Positions 9,955 to 18,605 of a stretch of 64,000 bases of DNA are shown one piece after another. Position numbers and translations under genes: made by a program. How positions within the stretch are numbered: position 1 is the first letter of the stretch; each line of letters begins with the position of its first letter. Under the pieces are notes generated by a model that worked only from the letters and a program-made list of their open reading frames with translations, was not told the DNA's origin and made no database searches. The DNA comes from Pontibacillus salicampi (lineage in GTDB: Bacteria; Bacillota; Bacilli; Bacillales; BH030062), in the NCBI RefSeq assembly GCF_042434395.1, contig NZ_JBHLTP010000013.1:372001-436000 (forward strand), in the 5' to 3' direction.

Positions 9955-9977
9955 TATACTATGTGTAAGCGCTTAAG
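9955..9977 (+). promoter_or_regulatory. Promoter -10 and cre-like box of the murRQP operon
   Basis: TATACT (9955-9960) is a good -10; the matching -35 region near 9932 (TCGATT) is weak. TGTAAGCGCTTAAG (9964-9977) differs from the CcpA target form TGTAAGCGCTTACA at two positions. It lies just downstream of the -10, where bound CcpA would block transcription. This suggests glucose repression of MurNAc use, as known for the B. subtilis mur operon. Confidence 0.5.
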
Positions 9978-10005
9978 CATTTGCATACTCAATTGAGGTG
10001 TTAAT

Positions 10006-10872
10006 ATGAACGGAGTTTTATATCGTGTAAGAGAATCAGTGGCGACTGTAAAGCCTGCGGAGAAAGTAGTAGCTCAATACATTTTACAGCATCCTGAGGA
10101 TGTAGTGGGAATGTCAGTACAGCAGCTTGCTGCTAATTGCTATTCCAGTCCAGCAGCAGTTCTCCGCTATTGCAAAGGGATTGGTTATGAGGGCTTTAAG
10201 GACTTTAAGCTTAAATTAGCAGGAGATTTATCCATCATCAGCATGCATGAATTAGAAAAAGAAACACTGGAACCGGGGGATTCTCTCGAAAATATTATGT
10301 CCGTCATAACGAAGAACAACATACAATCATTAACGGACAGTCTGCAGCTGCTGGATTTGGAGGAATTAAAGAAAGCGTATCAATTATTGATGGATGCGAA
10401 CAAAATCGACTTATATGGGGTAGGATCGAGTTATTTAATAGCATCGGATGCAGTGCAGAAGTTTATGAGAATTAATAAGGTGTGCACTGCCTATAGTGAT
10501 TTTCATATGCAGCGAGTGTCAGCTGTAAACTTAGGGCCTGACGATGTGGCGGTAGCGATCTCCTATTCAGGGGAGACCACACAAATTCTCGAGTGTATTC
10601 GAGTCGCGAAAAGTCAGGGAGCTAAGGTAATTACGATTACGAAATATGCAGACACACCTATGAGTGCGTTATCGGATGCCATTTTGTTTGTTGCTGCGAA
10701 GGAGGATGATTTTCGCAGTGCAGCCATGACGTCTCGGATGGCCACCCTGAATGTTATTGATATTCTATATACCGCGTGCGCCCATGAACAATACGACGAT
10801 GCACTTTTTCATTTACGAAGGACGCATGAAGTGATTCAGCAGAGCGGAGAAAAGGGAGGAAGAAAGACATGA
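10006..10872 (+). CDS. murR: MurR, RpiR-family regulator of MurNAc catabolism
   Basis: The 288-residue protein has an N-terminal helix-turn-helix of the RpiR type (about 1-75) and a C-terminal SIS sugar-phosphate-binding domain (about 125-260, with GVGSSYLIA and ISYSGET). In the family, MurNAc-6-P bound to the SIS domain controls DNA binding. The start is set by GAGGTG 7 nt before the ATG. It overlaps murQ by 4 nt and murP follows, the same gene set as the B. subtilis murQ-murR-murP operon but with the regulator first. A second RpiR paralogue heads the nag cluster at 32,410. Confidence 0.88.
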   Translation: MNGVLYRVRESVATVKPAEKVVAQYILQHPEDVVGMSVQQLAANCYSSPAAVLRYCKGIGYEGFKDFKLKLAGDLSIISMHELEKETLEPGDSLENIMSVITKNNIQSLTDSLQLLDLEELKKAYQLLMDANKIDLYGVGSSYLIASDAVQKFMRINKVCTAYSDFHMQRVSAVNLGPDDVAVAISYSGETTQILECIRVAKSQGAKVITITKYADTPMSALSDAILFVAAKEDDFRSAAMTSRMATLNVIDILYTACAHEQYDDALFHLRRTHEVIQQSGEKGGRKT

Positions 10873-11759
10873 TCCAACATCTCACTACAGAAACACGCAA
10901 CGAAAATACAATGAACCTGGACGATATGAGCACCAAGGATTTTCTAAGGGTAATGAATGAAGAAGACCAGAAGGTGCCCAAAGCCGTGGAGCAGGAAATC
11001 GATCATATAGAACAAGCGGTTCAGCGAGTGGTCGAGTCGTTTCAGAGCGGCGGACGCTTGATTTATATTGGAGCAGGTACGAGTGGACGATTGGGTATTT
11101 TAGATGCTGTCGAATGTCCACCGACGTTTGGTACGCAATTTGAACAGGTTCAAGGCCTCATCGCAGGCGGTGAAGGAGCCATCATGAAAGCCGTGGAAGG
11201 AGCAGAGGATGATGGTGTAGCAGTCGTCGAGGATTTAAAGCAGATAGAGCTTTCCAATAAGGATACCGTAATTGGACTTGCTGCGAGTGGACGCACCCCT
11301 TATGTAAAAGGCGGACTTTCCTATGCTCAACAAATAGGAGCACACACCGTAGCGATTAGCTGTAATAAGGGTGCTGAAATTAGTGCCTTTGCTGAAGTAG
11401 CGATTGAGGTGATGGTAGGGCCAGAGGTAATAACCGGCTCCACCAGACTAAAATCTGGTACTGCCCAAAAACTAGTAGTAAATATGATTTCAACAGGCGC
11501 GATGGTTGGCATTGGAAAGGTGTACGGAAATCTCATGGTTGATGTGCAGCTTACCAATCAAAAGCTTGTCGAGCGAGCGAAAAATATCATTTCACTTGCG
11601 ACCGGCGTAGCAAAGGAGAAAGCAGCCTCGTATCTCGAAAAAGCAGATCATAAACCGAAAGTGGCTATCGTCATGCTAGAAAAGCAGTGTACGAAACAGG
11701 AAGCAGAGGATAGCTTGGAAAAAGCTAATGGGTTTGTTCGCCATGCCATTATGAAATAA
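10869..11759 (+). CDS. murQ: N-acetylmuramic acid 6-phosphate etherase MurQ
   Basis: MurQ cleaves the D-lactyl ether of MurNAc-6-phosphate, giving GlcNAc-6-phosphate and lactate in the cytoplasm. The 296-residue length is normal for the family. The SIS-type core carries GAGTSGRLG, VECPPTFG and AGGEGAI, the conserved substrate-loop signatures, followed by LAASGRTPYV. The ATG overlaps the murR stop as ATGA, indicating translational coupling. Its product can pass to NagA and NagB, encoded at 34.2-36.1 kb. Confidence 0.95.
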   Translation: MIQHLTTETRNENTMNLDDMSTKDFLRVMNEEDQKVPKAVEQEIDHIEQAVQRVVESFQSGGRLIYIGAGTSGRLGILDAVECPPTFGTQFEQVQGLIAGGEGAIMKAVEGAEDDGVAVVEDLKQIELSNKDTVIGLAASGRTPYVKGGLSYAQQIGAHTVAISCNKGAEISAFAEVAIEVMVGPEVITGSTRLKSGTAQKLVVNMISTGAMVGIGKVYGNLMVDVQLTNQKLVERAKNIISLATGVAKEKAASYLEKADHKPKVAIVMLEKQCTKQEAEDSLEKANGFVRHAIMK

Positions 11760-11777
11760 GAAAGGTAGGGGAAAATC

Positions 11778-13202
11778 ATGAACAATCGAGAGCTTGCTCA
11801 ACATATATTGGACCATTTAGGCGGGAAAGAGAATATTTCTAGCTTCGCTAACTGTATTACGAGGCTGAGAGTCAATGTAAAGGATCATTCAAAGGTTAGC
11901 TTAAAGGAAATAGAGCAGCTAGAGGACGTTATGGGAGTCGTGGAGGACCAGACGATACAAATTGTGTTAGGACCAGGTAAGGTTTCCAAAGTGGCCTACG
12001 AATTTGGTGATTTGACTGGAATATCTGGTGGGGAGGTCGAGCAGGAGGAATTTGATGTCGCCACCGACACAAAGGCTTCCTATAAAGCAAAACAAACCAC
12101 TAGAGTACAACAAACGCTCCGACACATAGGGAACATCTTTATTCCTCTCATCCCAGGCTTTGTAGCATCTGGCTTAATTCTCGGTATCGCCAACTTGATA
12201 CTGAACCTAGCTAACCCAGAAGCCGGGGTACTGGACCCAGCCATATTGGAATCAGAATGGTATCAGCTGTTGAAGGGCGTAGGTGGATTGCTATTCGGCA
12301 GTCTTGGTATTTTCGTTGGGGTTAACACAGCCAGGGAATTTAGAGGAACACTCGTCCTTGGTGGTATTGCAGGCTTGATTATTTACGCACCAGTGTTAAG
12401 CGATATCGGCACCCTACCGCTGTTTGGTCTAGAGCTGAATGTAAGCACCGGCTTAGGCGGCTTGTTAGGCGTTATTATTTCTGCCTACATTTTTGTCAAA
12501 ATAGAGCTATTCGTACGCAGAAGAATTCATGATAGTCTGGACCTTCTCGTAACCCCGCTTATCACAATTCTGCTCGGAGCACTTATAACCGTAGCTATCA
12601 TTCAGCCCATAGCAGGATTTATTATGGGGGGCATTACCTGGTTCCTAGTCGATGTCATGCTGGAAATTGGCGGTATTGTTGGAGGATTCGTACTAGCCGC
12701 AACCTTCCTTCCGCTCGTAACTCTTGGCTTACACCAGGGATTAATACCAGTACACCTTGAGTTGATAGAAAGTGTAGGCTTTACGACCTTGCTGCCTGTT
12801 CTAGCCATGGCCGGAGGTGGACAAGTAGGAGCAGCAGTGGCGATCTACTTGAAAACAAAGGATACACGCCTACGCAAAACCATTATTAATGCTTTACCTG
12901 TTGGAATACTAGGTATCGGTGAGCCGCTCATTTATGGTGTGTCTCTTCCGCTCGGACGACCATTTTTGACAGCTTGTCTTGGAGCAGGCTTTGGCGGGGC
13001 GTTCCTCGCTATTGCTAATACGGGAGCCATAACGGTTGGACCTTCCGGTGTTGCGTTAATTCCACTTATTGCAGATGGAAAATACCTTTCTTATATCATC
13101 GGACTAGTTATCTCCTATCTCGGCGGATTCATCTTGACCTACGCATTTGGATTTAAGAAGCATATGGTGGACCGCTTATACGATCAAGAAAAAGCAGCAT
13201 AA
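11778..13202 (+). CDS. murP: MurNAc-specific PTS permease, EIIBC
   Basis: This 474-residue protein joins an EIIB domain (about 1-85, phosphorylated Cys26 in FANCITRLRV) to a glucose-superfamily EIIC domain with about ten membrane spans (about 105-470). It would import MurNAc while phosphorylating it to MurNAc-6-P. No EIIA domain is present, so phosphate must come from a EIIA encoded elsewhere, as known for MurP. It lies 18 bp after murQ in the same operon, which supports MurNAc as the substrate over sucrose or trehalose. Confidence 0.88.
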   Translation: MNNRELAQHILDHLGGKENISSFANCITRLRVNVKDHSKVSLKEIEQLEDVMGVVEDQTIQIVLGPGKVSKVAYEFGDLTGISGGEVEQEEFDVATDTKASYKAKQTTRVQQTLRHIGNIFIPLIPGFVASGLILGIANLILNLANPEAGVLDPAILESEWYQLLKGVGGLLFGSLGIFVGVNTAREFRGTLVLGGIAGLIIYAPVLSDIGTLPLFGLELNVSTGLGGLLGVIISAYIFVKIELFVRRRIHDSLDLLVTPLITILLGALITVAIIQPIAGFIMGGITWFLVDVMLEIGGIVGGFVLAATFLPLVTLGLHQGLIPVHLELIESVGFTTLLPVLAMAGGGQVGAAVAIYLKTKDTRLRKTIINALPVGILGIGEPLIYGVSLPLGRPFLTACLGAGFGGAFLAIANTGAITVGPSGVALIPLIADGKYLSYIIGLVISYLGGFILTYAFGFKKHMVDRLYDQEKAA

Positions 13203-13205
13203 TAA

Positions 13206-13239
13206 AAAATCCCTGGTCTCCGCGAAGACCAGGGATTTT
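13206..13239. terminator. Strong bidirectional terminator
   Basis: AAATCCCTGGTCT and AGACCAGGGATTT form a long perfect stem with T runs on both strands. It ends the mur operon and the convergent SEC-C gene. Confidence 0.9.
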
Positions 13240-13243
13240 GTCG

Positions 13244-14275
13244 TTACTGAGCTTGCCCTTGTTCAAACATATTGTGGAAAATACCAGAAACCTCTACCGT
13301 ACGTTTGGAAATGGTGTTCGGGCTAACGCCATATTTCGTTCCGAGTCCTTTTTGAGTTACCTCACGTGCCGGACCGAACAGCGAATCCGTGCCAAAGAAG
13401 TATTCTAAAGTAGCTGCGAATACCTCGGGCTTACGAATGGTTGGATGGTGATTATCGCAATAGGCCATCCAGAATTGTTTAATGTGCGTTATCTCTTCTT
13501 CAGAGAAGATGTTACGATCCACTCGTTCATCGAGAAGATTCATCACTTCATGCTCCTCTGGCTTCCCTTCCCATTGCTCTTCTGCATCTTCTTGAATAGG
13601 GTTTTTCATTATTTCTGACAATTTCGTGAGCTGATTCAAGAAATTTTCAGAGAAATAATCAAGTCTTCCCTGACCGTTATGATGCGCTTCATACTCCTTA
13701 TCAAACGAAGCGATATACCGCTTATACGTGTTCTCTTCCATTGGCATAGAGAATGGAAGGAAACGATTATACTCGCCCCACGCTCCAATCATCCCAATGA
13801 AGTAGGACATATCCAGTGATTCAGAAGCGTTCATTTGAATCGTAAATGTATGGCCCGTGAACGTATTACGCATGGTAGCTAATGACTCAGTTGGCTGCGC
13901 ATCTAAGTGAAAAATACCAATTTCTGCTTGAGACCATTGTTCAAACGACTGCTTCGTTGCTGGACGCTTCACCGCAGAGCCCTTATCTTCGATGTACTCT
14001 TCAATAATCCTCTTTCCATTTTGAAGCGGACGGAATAAAGAGGTGTGTAATACGGCCATCAAGTTGAACAGCTTTTGGTTCGTCTTAGCAGGCACTCTTG
14101 GTACGTGGAAGCCGTAATGAGTGTACGTATATTCATTCAGTTTATTAAGAAGTTGATTTAACTCTTCGTCTACTAGTTGTGTAGGGAAGGCAACAACCTT
14201 TGGATTACCGTGGCATTTTTTATATTTTTTACCACTGCCACAAGGACAGGGTTCATTTCTGCCTACTTCTATCAT
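13244..14275 (-). CDS. SEC-C motif protein with C-terminal helix-turn-helix-like segment
   Basis: The 343-residue protein opens with the zinc-binding SEC-C signature (NEPCPCGSGKKYKKCHG, about 6-22), the module known from the SecA tail. The middle is helical and acidic and I do not recognise it. Near the C-terminus (about 305-335), YGVSPNTISKRTVEV looks like a helix-turn-helix. No membrane or signal segment is present, so it is cytosolic. The ribosome-binding site (AAAGGATTGATAG) is modest. It is divergent from the NERD gene. The function is unknown; SEC-C modules usually mediate binding to protein or nucleic acid. Confidence 0.65.
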   Translation of the reverse strand: MIEVGRNEPCPCGSGKKYKKCHGNPKVVAFPTQLVDEELNQLLNKLNEYTYTHYGFHVPRVPAKTNQKLFNLMAVLHTSLFRPLQNGKRIIEEYIEDKGSAVKRPATKQSFEQWSQAEIGIFHLDAQPTESLATMRNTFTGHTFTIQMNASESLDMSYFIGMIGAWGEYNRFLPFSMPMEENTYKRYIASFDKEYEAHHNGQGRLDYFSENFLNQLTKLSEIMKNPIQEDAEEQWEGKPEEHEVMNLLDERVDRNIFSEEEITHIKQFWMAYCDNHHPTIRKPEVFAATLEYFFGTDSLFGPAREVTQKGLGTKYGVSPNTISKRTVEVSGIFHNMFEQGQAQ

Positions 14276-14421
14276 ACTATCAATCCTTTATCTAACGTTT
14301 TCAGCAACGTATAGTGTACTATAAATCGTGTCTTTAGCCAAATGTGTGACAATTGCAGGAGTTCTTAAGCTAGCAAAGAATATAGGTAAAGCAGTGTACA
14401 TTTTCCAAAGGAGTGATGCAA

Positions 14422-15405
14422 ATGAAAAGAAACCGGCCATTAGTGCTATGGAAGGAAGAAGCACTATTGAGAAGAACGATGCATAGAACAGAACTAGCTT
14501 CAAGTGTTGCGATGAGGCAGTCGGGGCACAGAGGCGAACAAGAATTAGATTACCATTTAAGCTTTTTGCCATCAGGATTCAAAGCTTTTCAGGACTTGCG
14601 TCTCTTAGGGGAGGGAGGCGTATTTCAAATGGATACCCTTATTGTCAGCCCCTATTTTGCGATCATCATAGAGGTGAAAAACTGGAGTGGAAAGCTCGTT
14701 TACAATCAAGAGCGAGGCCAATGGATTCGGTTCGATGTTTCCGGAAAGGAAGAACGATTTCCAAACCCATTAGGCCAGGTACAGCGCCAGAAGCATCATT
14801 TACTAAAATGGCTTCGTCCCCACCTTCCTCAACCTCTCCCAATAGAAACCCTCGTCACGTTAAGTAACCCCAATTGTATAATGGACACCAACAGTCCCCA
14901 TCTTCCAAACGTCCTTCACACCGAAAATATCATTAGTAAAATAAAAGAGCTGAACTCATGCCATCGCAAACAGATTCTCACAGAAGCCCAACTGCATACC
15001 ATAAGCCAGCATCTCCACCAAAACCGTCTAACCGACCGACGAAACCCTCTTTCTACATTTCATATCGGAAAAGAAGACATATTGCCAGGAGTCTTCTGCC
15101 CCCTCTGCCAAAAGCTCCACATGAAATGGAACCGTCGCCGATTTAGATGCCCCTTCTGCGGCCACTCCTCAGCAAATGCATATCTTTACGCCTTATATGA
15201 TTACTTTTTACTATTTGGGGAAAACGTCACCTGCAAGGAGGCACAAAAATTTTTGAAACTCGACAATAGGCATACCACGTATAAACTACTGCAGCAAACA
15301 GGATTTCGAAAGGAAGGCACCAACAAAGGCACAAAATACTACCAACCTGACAACCTGGTAGATAGATTAGAAGAACAGTATCGGAGGCAGAGGAAGAGAG
15401 GATAG
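14422..15405 (+). CDS. NERD-domain protein with zinc ribbon and C-terminal helix-turn-helix
   Basis: The 327-residue protein has a nuclease-related (NERD) domain (about 35-150) with QMDTLIV and the EVKNW catalytic-type motif of the restriction-endonuclease-like fold. A zinc ribbon follows (CPLC then CPFCGHSS, about 225-255), and then a winged-helix-like tail (about 265-320). The ATG at 14422 is chosen for its 8-nt spacing from AAAGGAG; GTG 14413 and ATG 14416 sit inside that site. NERD proteins are thought to act on DNA, but the activity of this one is unproven. The 20-copy repeat array starts 15 bp after its stop. Confidence 0.75.
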   Translation: MKRNRPLVLWKEEALLRRTMHRTELASSVAMRQSGHRGEQELDYHLSFLPSGFKAFQDLRLLGEGGVFQMDTLIVSPYFAIIIEVKNWSGKLVYNQERGQWIRFDVSGKEERFPNPLGQVQRQKHHLLKWLRPHLPQPLPIETLVTLSNPNCIMDTNSPHLPNVLHTENIISKIKELNSCHRKQILTEAQLHTISQHLHQNRLTDRRNPLSTFHIGKEDILPGVFCPLCQKLHMKWNRRRFRCPFCGHSSANAYLYALYDYFLLFGENVTCKEAQKFLKLDNRHTTYKLLQQTGFRKEGTNKGTKYYQPDNLVDRLEEQYRRQRKRG

Positions 15406-15419
15406 CGGAGGAGCAGGAA

Positions 15420-15840
15420 GAGCGCATAACTTGGCAGGGAGAGCGCATATCTGGCCGGGAAGAGCGCATATCCGGCCGGGGAGAGCGCATATCCGGCCAG
15501 GGAGAGCGCATATCCGGCCAGGGAGAGCGCATATCCGGTCAGAAGAGCGCATATCCGGCCAGGGAGAGCGCATATCCGGCCCGGAAGAGCGCATATCCGG
15601 CCAGAAGAGCGCATATCCGGCCAGGGAGAGCGCATATCCGGCCAGGGAGAGCGCATATCCGGCCCGGAAGAGCGCATATCTGGCCGGGAAGAGCGCATAT
15701 CCGGTCCAGAAGAGCGCATATCTGGCCCGGAAGAGCGCATATCCGGCCAGAAGAGCGCATATCCAGCCCAGGAGAGCGCATATCTGGCCGGGGAGAGCGC
15801 ATAACTTGGCAGGGAGAGCGCATAACCCAGCCAGAATCCT
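15420..15840. repeat. GC-rich tandem array, 20 units of 21 bp
   Basis: GAGCGCATA begins at 15420, 15441, 15462, 15483, 15504, 15525, 15545, 15566, 15587, 15607, 15628, 15649, 15670, 15691, 15712, 15733, 15753, 15774, 15795 and 15816. Spacing is 21 bp, except 20 bp where AGAAGAGCGC lacks one base. The rest of each unit is a variant of TCCGGCCAGG. Edge units differ: units 1 and 19 carry ATAACTTGGCAGG and unit 20 carries ATAACCC. There are no spacers, so it is not CRISPR. Because 21 is a multiple of three and the unit lacks stops, several frames on both strands stay open without being genes. Confidence 0.95.
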
Positions 15841-15934
15841 CACCTCCCCATCCCAATGGCTATTCATCTTCCAATTCACTCCTCTTTACGCACCTTATTA
15901 AACCCCTCACAATATGAAATAGGAGGTTGATGGA

Positions 15935-17302
15935 ATGGTTCAACAAAAGACGAAGCAGAATAGAGTGTTAGATACGAAGCGATATTTACGAAAGCAGACG
16001 TTGCATACCATTTTGGAGCAATTTGATAATGAGATTATGGGAATTAGTCAGACGGATCGGGTTCAAAAGTATGAAAAGATGAAGCAGGATTCGTTCAGCT
16101 TTTTCCGTGGTAGTGCATACCTTTTTTATTATGATGTAACGAATATTCCTTTTTCTTACCATACTCCAGCGGATAAGCCGACATGGATTATGGGAGACCT
16201 GCATTTTGATAACTTTAGTGCGTTTCAAAATGAGCAGGAGGAAATTGTGTTTGACGTAGACGATTTTGATGAGGGGTATCTCGGGTCTTATTTATATGAT
16301 GTGCTCCGGATGGTTGTGAGTATACGATTGTTTGCGAAGCAGCAAGGTTTTGGTGAGAAGGAGCAGGACGAGTTTGTCGATCGTTTTGCGAAGTCATATT
16401 ATAAGCAGCTGAAGAAGTTTACGAAGGAAAAAGAAAGTCCTGTGTCCACTCGTTTTACGGTAGACAATACAAAATCTGCTATTAAAAAGGCGCTCAAGAA
16501 GTTAGAGGAGCGTAAGGCGACACATGAGCTGGACAAGCAGACAACGATTAATGAGAATGGAAATCGTGTGTTTGATCGGGAAAATGTGAAATTGGAGCCT
16601 GCTTCGAATAATGAATTTAAAGAGATTAAAAAGGCGTGGCGCCAATATATGAACAGTGTAGATCAGGATGATTTTCAAGGAGAACATCATTATGAGATAA
16701 AGGATATTGTGAAGAAGAAGGGAGCGGGCATTGGCTCCACCGGACTGAAGCGTTTCTATATTCTAATTGAGGGTACTCATGACAACGCACATCACGATGA
16801 TATTATTTTGGAAGCAAAAGAGGCGCGCACTCCTGTACCTGCCTATTTCTTCCCGTATGATCAGGAATTCTGGGCTGATCACCATCATCAGGGAGAGCGT
16901 GTCATTGTGACGCAAAAAGCGATGCACCATATGGCTGACCCGTATCTTGGTTACTTTACCATGCAAGGTCGTGACTTTTATGTTCGTGAGCGTTCCCCGT
17001 ATGAGAAGGATTTGAAGGAGAAGCATCTGACGGAATATGACGATGTAGAAAAGACGCTGAAAACAATGGGTAAAATTGCAGCAAAAATTCATGCTCGTGC
17101 TGATGAAGATTTGGATCAGGAAATATTAAGCTATCATAGTGAGGAAGAGATTTTGAAGGCCATTGGGGAAGATAAGGATGGGTTCATTAACGAATTATTG
17201 CTATGGTCTAAGTTCTATCAGGAGCGGGTAGAGAGTGATTTTCAACTGTTCCAGGAATGGTTAGATGAGTACTACCAAAAAATTAAAAAGCGTTCCCATT
17301 AG
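15935..17302 (+). CDS. DUF2252-family protein (kinase-like fold)
   Basis: The 455-residue cytosolic protein matches the DUF2252 family, which is distantly like aminoglycoside phosphotransferases. GDLHFDNF (about 88-95) resembles the catalytic loop and FDVDDFDEG (about 104-112) the metal-binding DFG region. No substrate is known. The ATG at 15935 follows AGGAGG with 8-nt spacing; an ATG at 15930 is out of frame. It stands alone between the repeat array and a strong terminator. Confidence 0.8.
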   Translation: MVQQKTKQNRVLDTKRYLRKQTLHTILEQFDNEIMGISQTDRVQKYEKMKQDSFSFFRGSAYLFYYDVTNIPFSYHTPADKPTWIMGDLHFDNFSAFQNEQEEIVFDVDDFDEGYLGSYLYDVLRMVVSIRLFAKQQGFGEKEQDEFVDRFAKSYYKQLKKFTKEKESPVSTRFTVDNTKSAIKKALKKLEERKATHELDKQTTINENGNRVFDRENVKLEPASNNEFKEIKKAWRQYMNSVDQDDFQGEHHYEIKDIVKKKGAGIGSTGLKRFYILIEGTHDNAHHDDIILEAKEARTPVPAYFFPYDQEFWADHHHQGERVIVTQKAMHHMADPYLGYFTMQGRDFYVRERSPYEKDLKEKHLTEYDDVEKTLKTMGKIAAKIHARADEDLDQEILSYHSEEEILKAIGEDKDGFINELLLWSKFYQERVESDFQLFQEWLDEYYQKIKKRSH

Positions 17303-17305
17303 GAT

Positions 17306-17334
17306 AAGCTCCCGGCTAAACGGGAGCTTTTTCT
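17306..17334. terminator. Bidirectional terminator containing the stop codon of the convergent gene
   Basis: AAGCTCCCG (17306-17314) and CGGGAGCTT (17321-17329) flank GCTAAA, with TTTTTCT after it. The TAG of the minus-strand symporter gene (17316-17318) lies in the loop, a compact convergent arrangement. Confidence 0.85.
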
Positions 17335-18290
17335 ATGTCTGACTGCTGCTGAGAATTATGTTCCTTCTCGTTTGATTTACGGAAAATGGTCGCAATAATT
17401 GGACCAGAAATATTGTGCCATACACTGAATATGGCGCTTGGTACGGCAGCGAGTGGACTCATGTGGGCCGTAGCCAGGCTTGCTCCAAGACCAGAATTCT
17501 GCATACCGACTTCAATCGAAACTGCTCGCTGCTTAGAGGCAGGCATGCGAAATAGCTTACCAAATGCAAAGCCAACACCGTATCCCAACATGTTATGAAG
17601 AGCGACGATGGCGAAGATGACCGCGCCTGTTTGTGCGATTTTTTCCTGATTTAGGCTGACTACTGCTGCTACGATAGCGACAATCGCGATAACGGATACA
17701 AGCGGCAATGCTTTTACTCCTGCTTCGACTTTAGATCCAAATAGTGCTTTTAACAACAAACCTAGTCCGATTGGAATTAAGACTATTTTCACAATCGACC
17801 AGAATAGGGAACCGGCCTCAATAGGCATCCATTGACTTGCTAAGAAGTAGACGAGTACAGGTGTTAACAATGGTGCAAGCAAGGTGGAGACTGCCGTAAT
17901 TGCGACGGACAAAGCGGTATCCCCTTTGGAAAGATACGTCATCACATTAGAGGATGTTCCACCCGGACAACAGCCTACTAATATCACCCCAGCTGCTACC
18001 TCTGGGGATACAGGTAGGAGGGTTGCTAGGACAAAAGCCAATAGTGGCATGATGAGAAATTGAGCACCTACTCCTACTGCTACATCTTTTGGTCGACGGG
18101 CAACCTCTTTGAAATCGTCTTTCGATAAGGACAGCCCCATGCCAAACATAATTAGTCCGAGAAGCGGAATGATGTAGGGCACAATCCAGGTGAAGCCTGC
18201 TGGAAATAAAAACGATACAATGGCAAATGCGATGACCCAGATAGCAAAGGTGCTTCCCATAAAGCCGCTGATTTTTTCAAGTGTTTTCAT
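17316..18290 (-). CDS. Bile acid:sodium symporter (BASS) family transporter
   Basis: The 324-residue membrane protein has about nine or ten spans. It carries the BASS-type motifs FGMGLSL (about 50-56), GCCPGGTSSNVMTYLSKGD (about 106-124) and GMQNSGLGASLA (about 262-273), where sodium and substrate bind. It resembles B. subtilis YocS. The family imports organic anions with sodium; the physiological substrate in Bacillaceae is not established. AAAGGAGGAG lies just before the ATG at 18290. The C-terminus is hydrophilic. Confidence 0.85.
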   Translation of the reverse strand: MKTLEKISGFMGSTFAIWVIAFAIVSFLFPAGFTWIVPYIIPLLGLIMFGMGLSLSKDDFKEVARRPKDVAVGVGAQFLIMPLLAFVLATLLPVSPEVAAGVILVGCCPGGTSSNVMTYLSKGDTALSVAITAVSTLLAPLLTPVLVYFLASQWMPIEAGSLFWSIVKIVLIPIGLGLLLKALFGSKVEAGVKALPLVSVIAIVAIVAAVVSLNQEKIAQTGAVIFAIVALHNMLGYGVGFAFGKLFRMPASKQRAVSIEVGMQNSGLGASLATAHMSPLAAVPSAIFSVWHNISGPIIATIFRKSNEKEHNSQQQSDIEKAPV

Positions 18291-18492
18291 GATGGTCTCC
18301 TCCTTTATGTAAGACTAAGAGAGCTTGTACAAAGCAATCCCTGAGCCTTCCTTACTATAACGTAAGCAACAGTATATCCTATCGTCAGAAAAATCAAAAC
18401 CTTTTATTCTTTTTTTTCTTAAATATAAACGCTCTGTAAAACCAAAATGTAGATATTAGGCTGTTCCAAATAAAAGGGAGCTAGGGAAGACG

Positions 18493-18567
18493 TGAGTTCG
18501 AGCTGATTTTTGTTAGAGAGGGATCCTGTCACCTTGCTTCCGATGAACGTAACAGATCCTTCTCTAA
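18493..18567. repeat. Intergenic hairpin element with a related copy near 4620
   Basis: TTAGAGAGGGATCCTGTCAC (18513-18532) pairs imperfectly with GTAACAGATCCTTCTCTAA (18549-18567), leaving a 16-nt loop. TGAGTTCGAGCT (18493-18504) and CTTCCGATGAACGTA in the loop have counterparts at 4621 (TGAATTCGAGCT) and 4684 (CTTCCAATAAATGTA). It occupies most of the gap between the symporter and helicase genes. Confidence 0.5.
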
Positions 18568-18570
18568 TAC

Positions 18571-18599
18571 AAAAAAGCCCCACTGCTAAACAGTAGGGC
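18571..18599 (-). terminator. Terminator of the SNF2 helicase gene
   Basis: On the minus strand GCCCTACTG and CAGTGGGGC pair around TTTAG and are followed by TTTTTT, 7 bp past the helicase stop. Confidence 0.85.
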
Positions 18600-18605
18600 A
18601 CTTCG

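Noticed and set aside
13244..15405. A defence island made of the SEC-C and NERD genes
   Set aside because: No restriction, toxin-antitoxin or other defence partner is present, and both families also occur outside defence.
15420..15840. CRISPR array
   Set aside because: Units are directly tandem with no unique spacers of 25-40 bp, and no cas gene is near.
15339..15901. Proteins of 100-170 residues on both strands over the repeat
   Set aside because: They arise from a stop-free unit whose length is a multiple of three; no ribosome-binding sites and no family resemblance.
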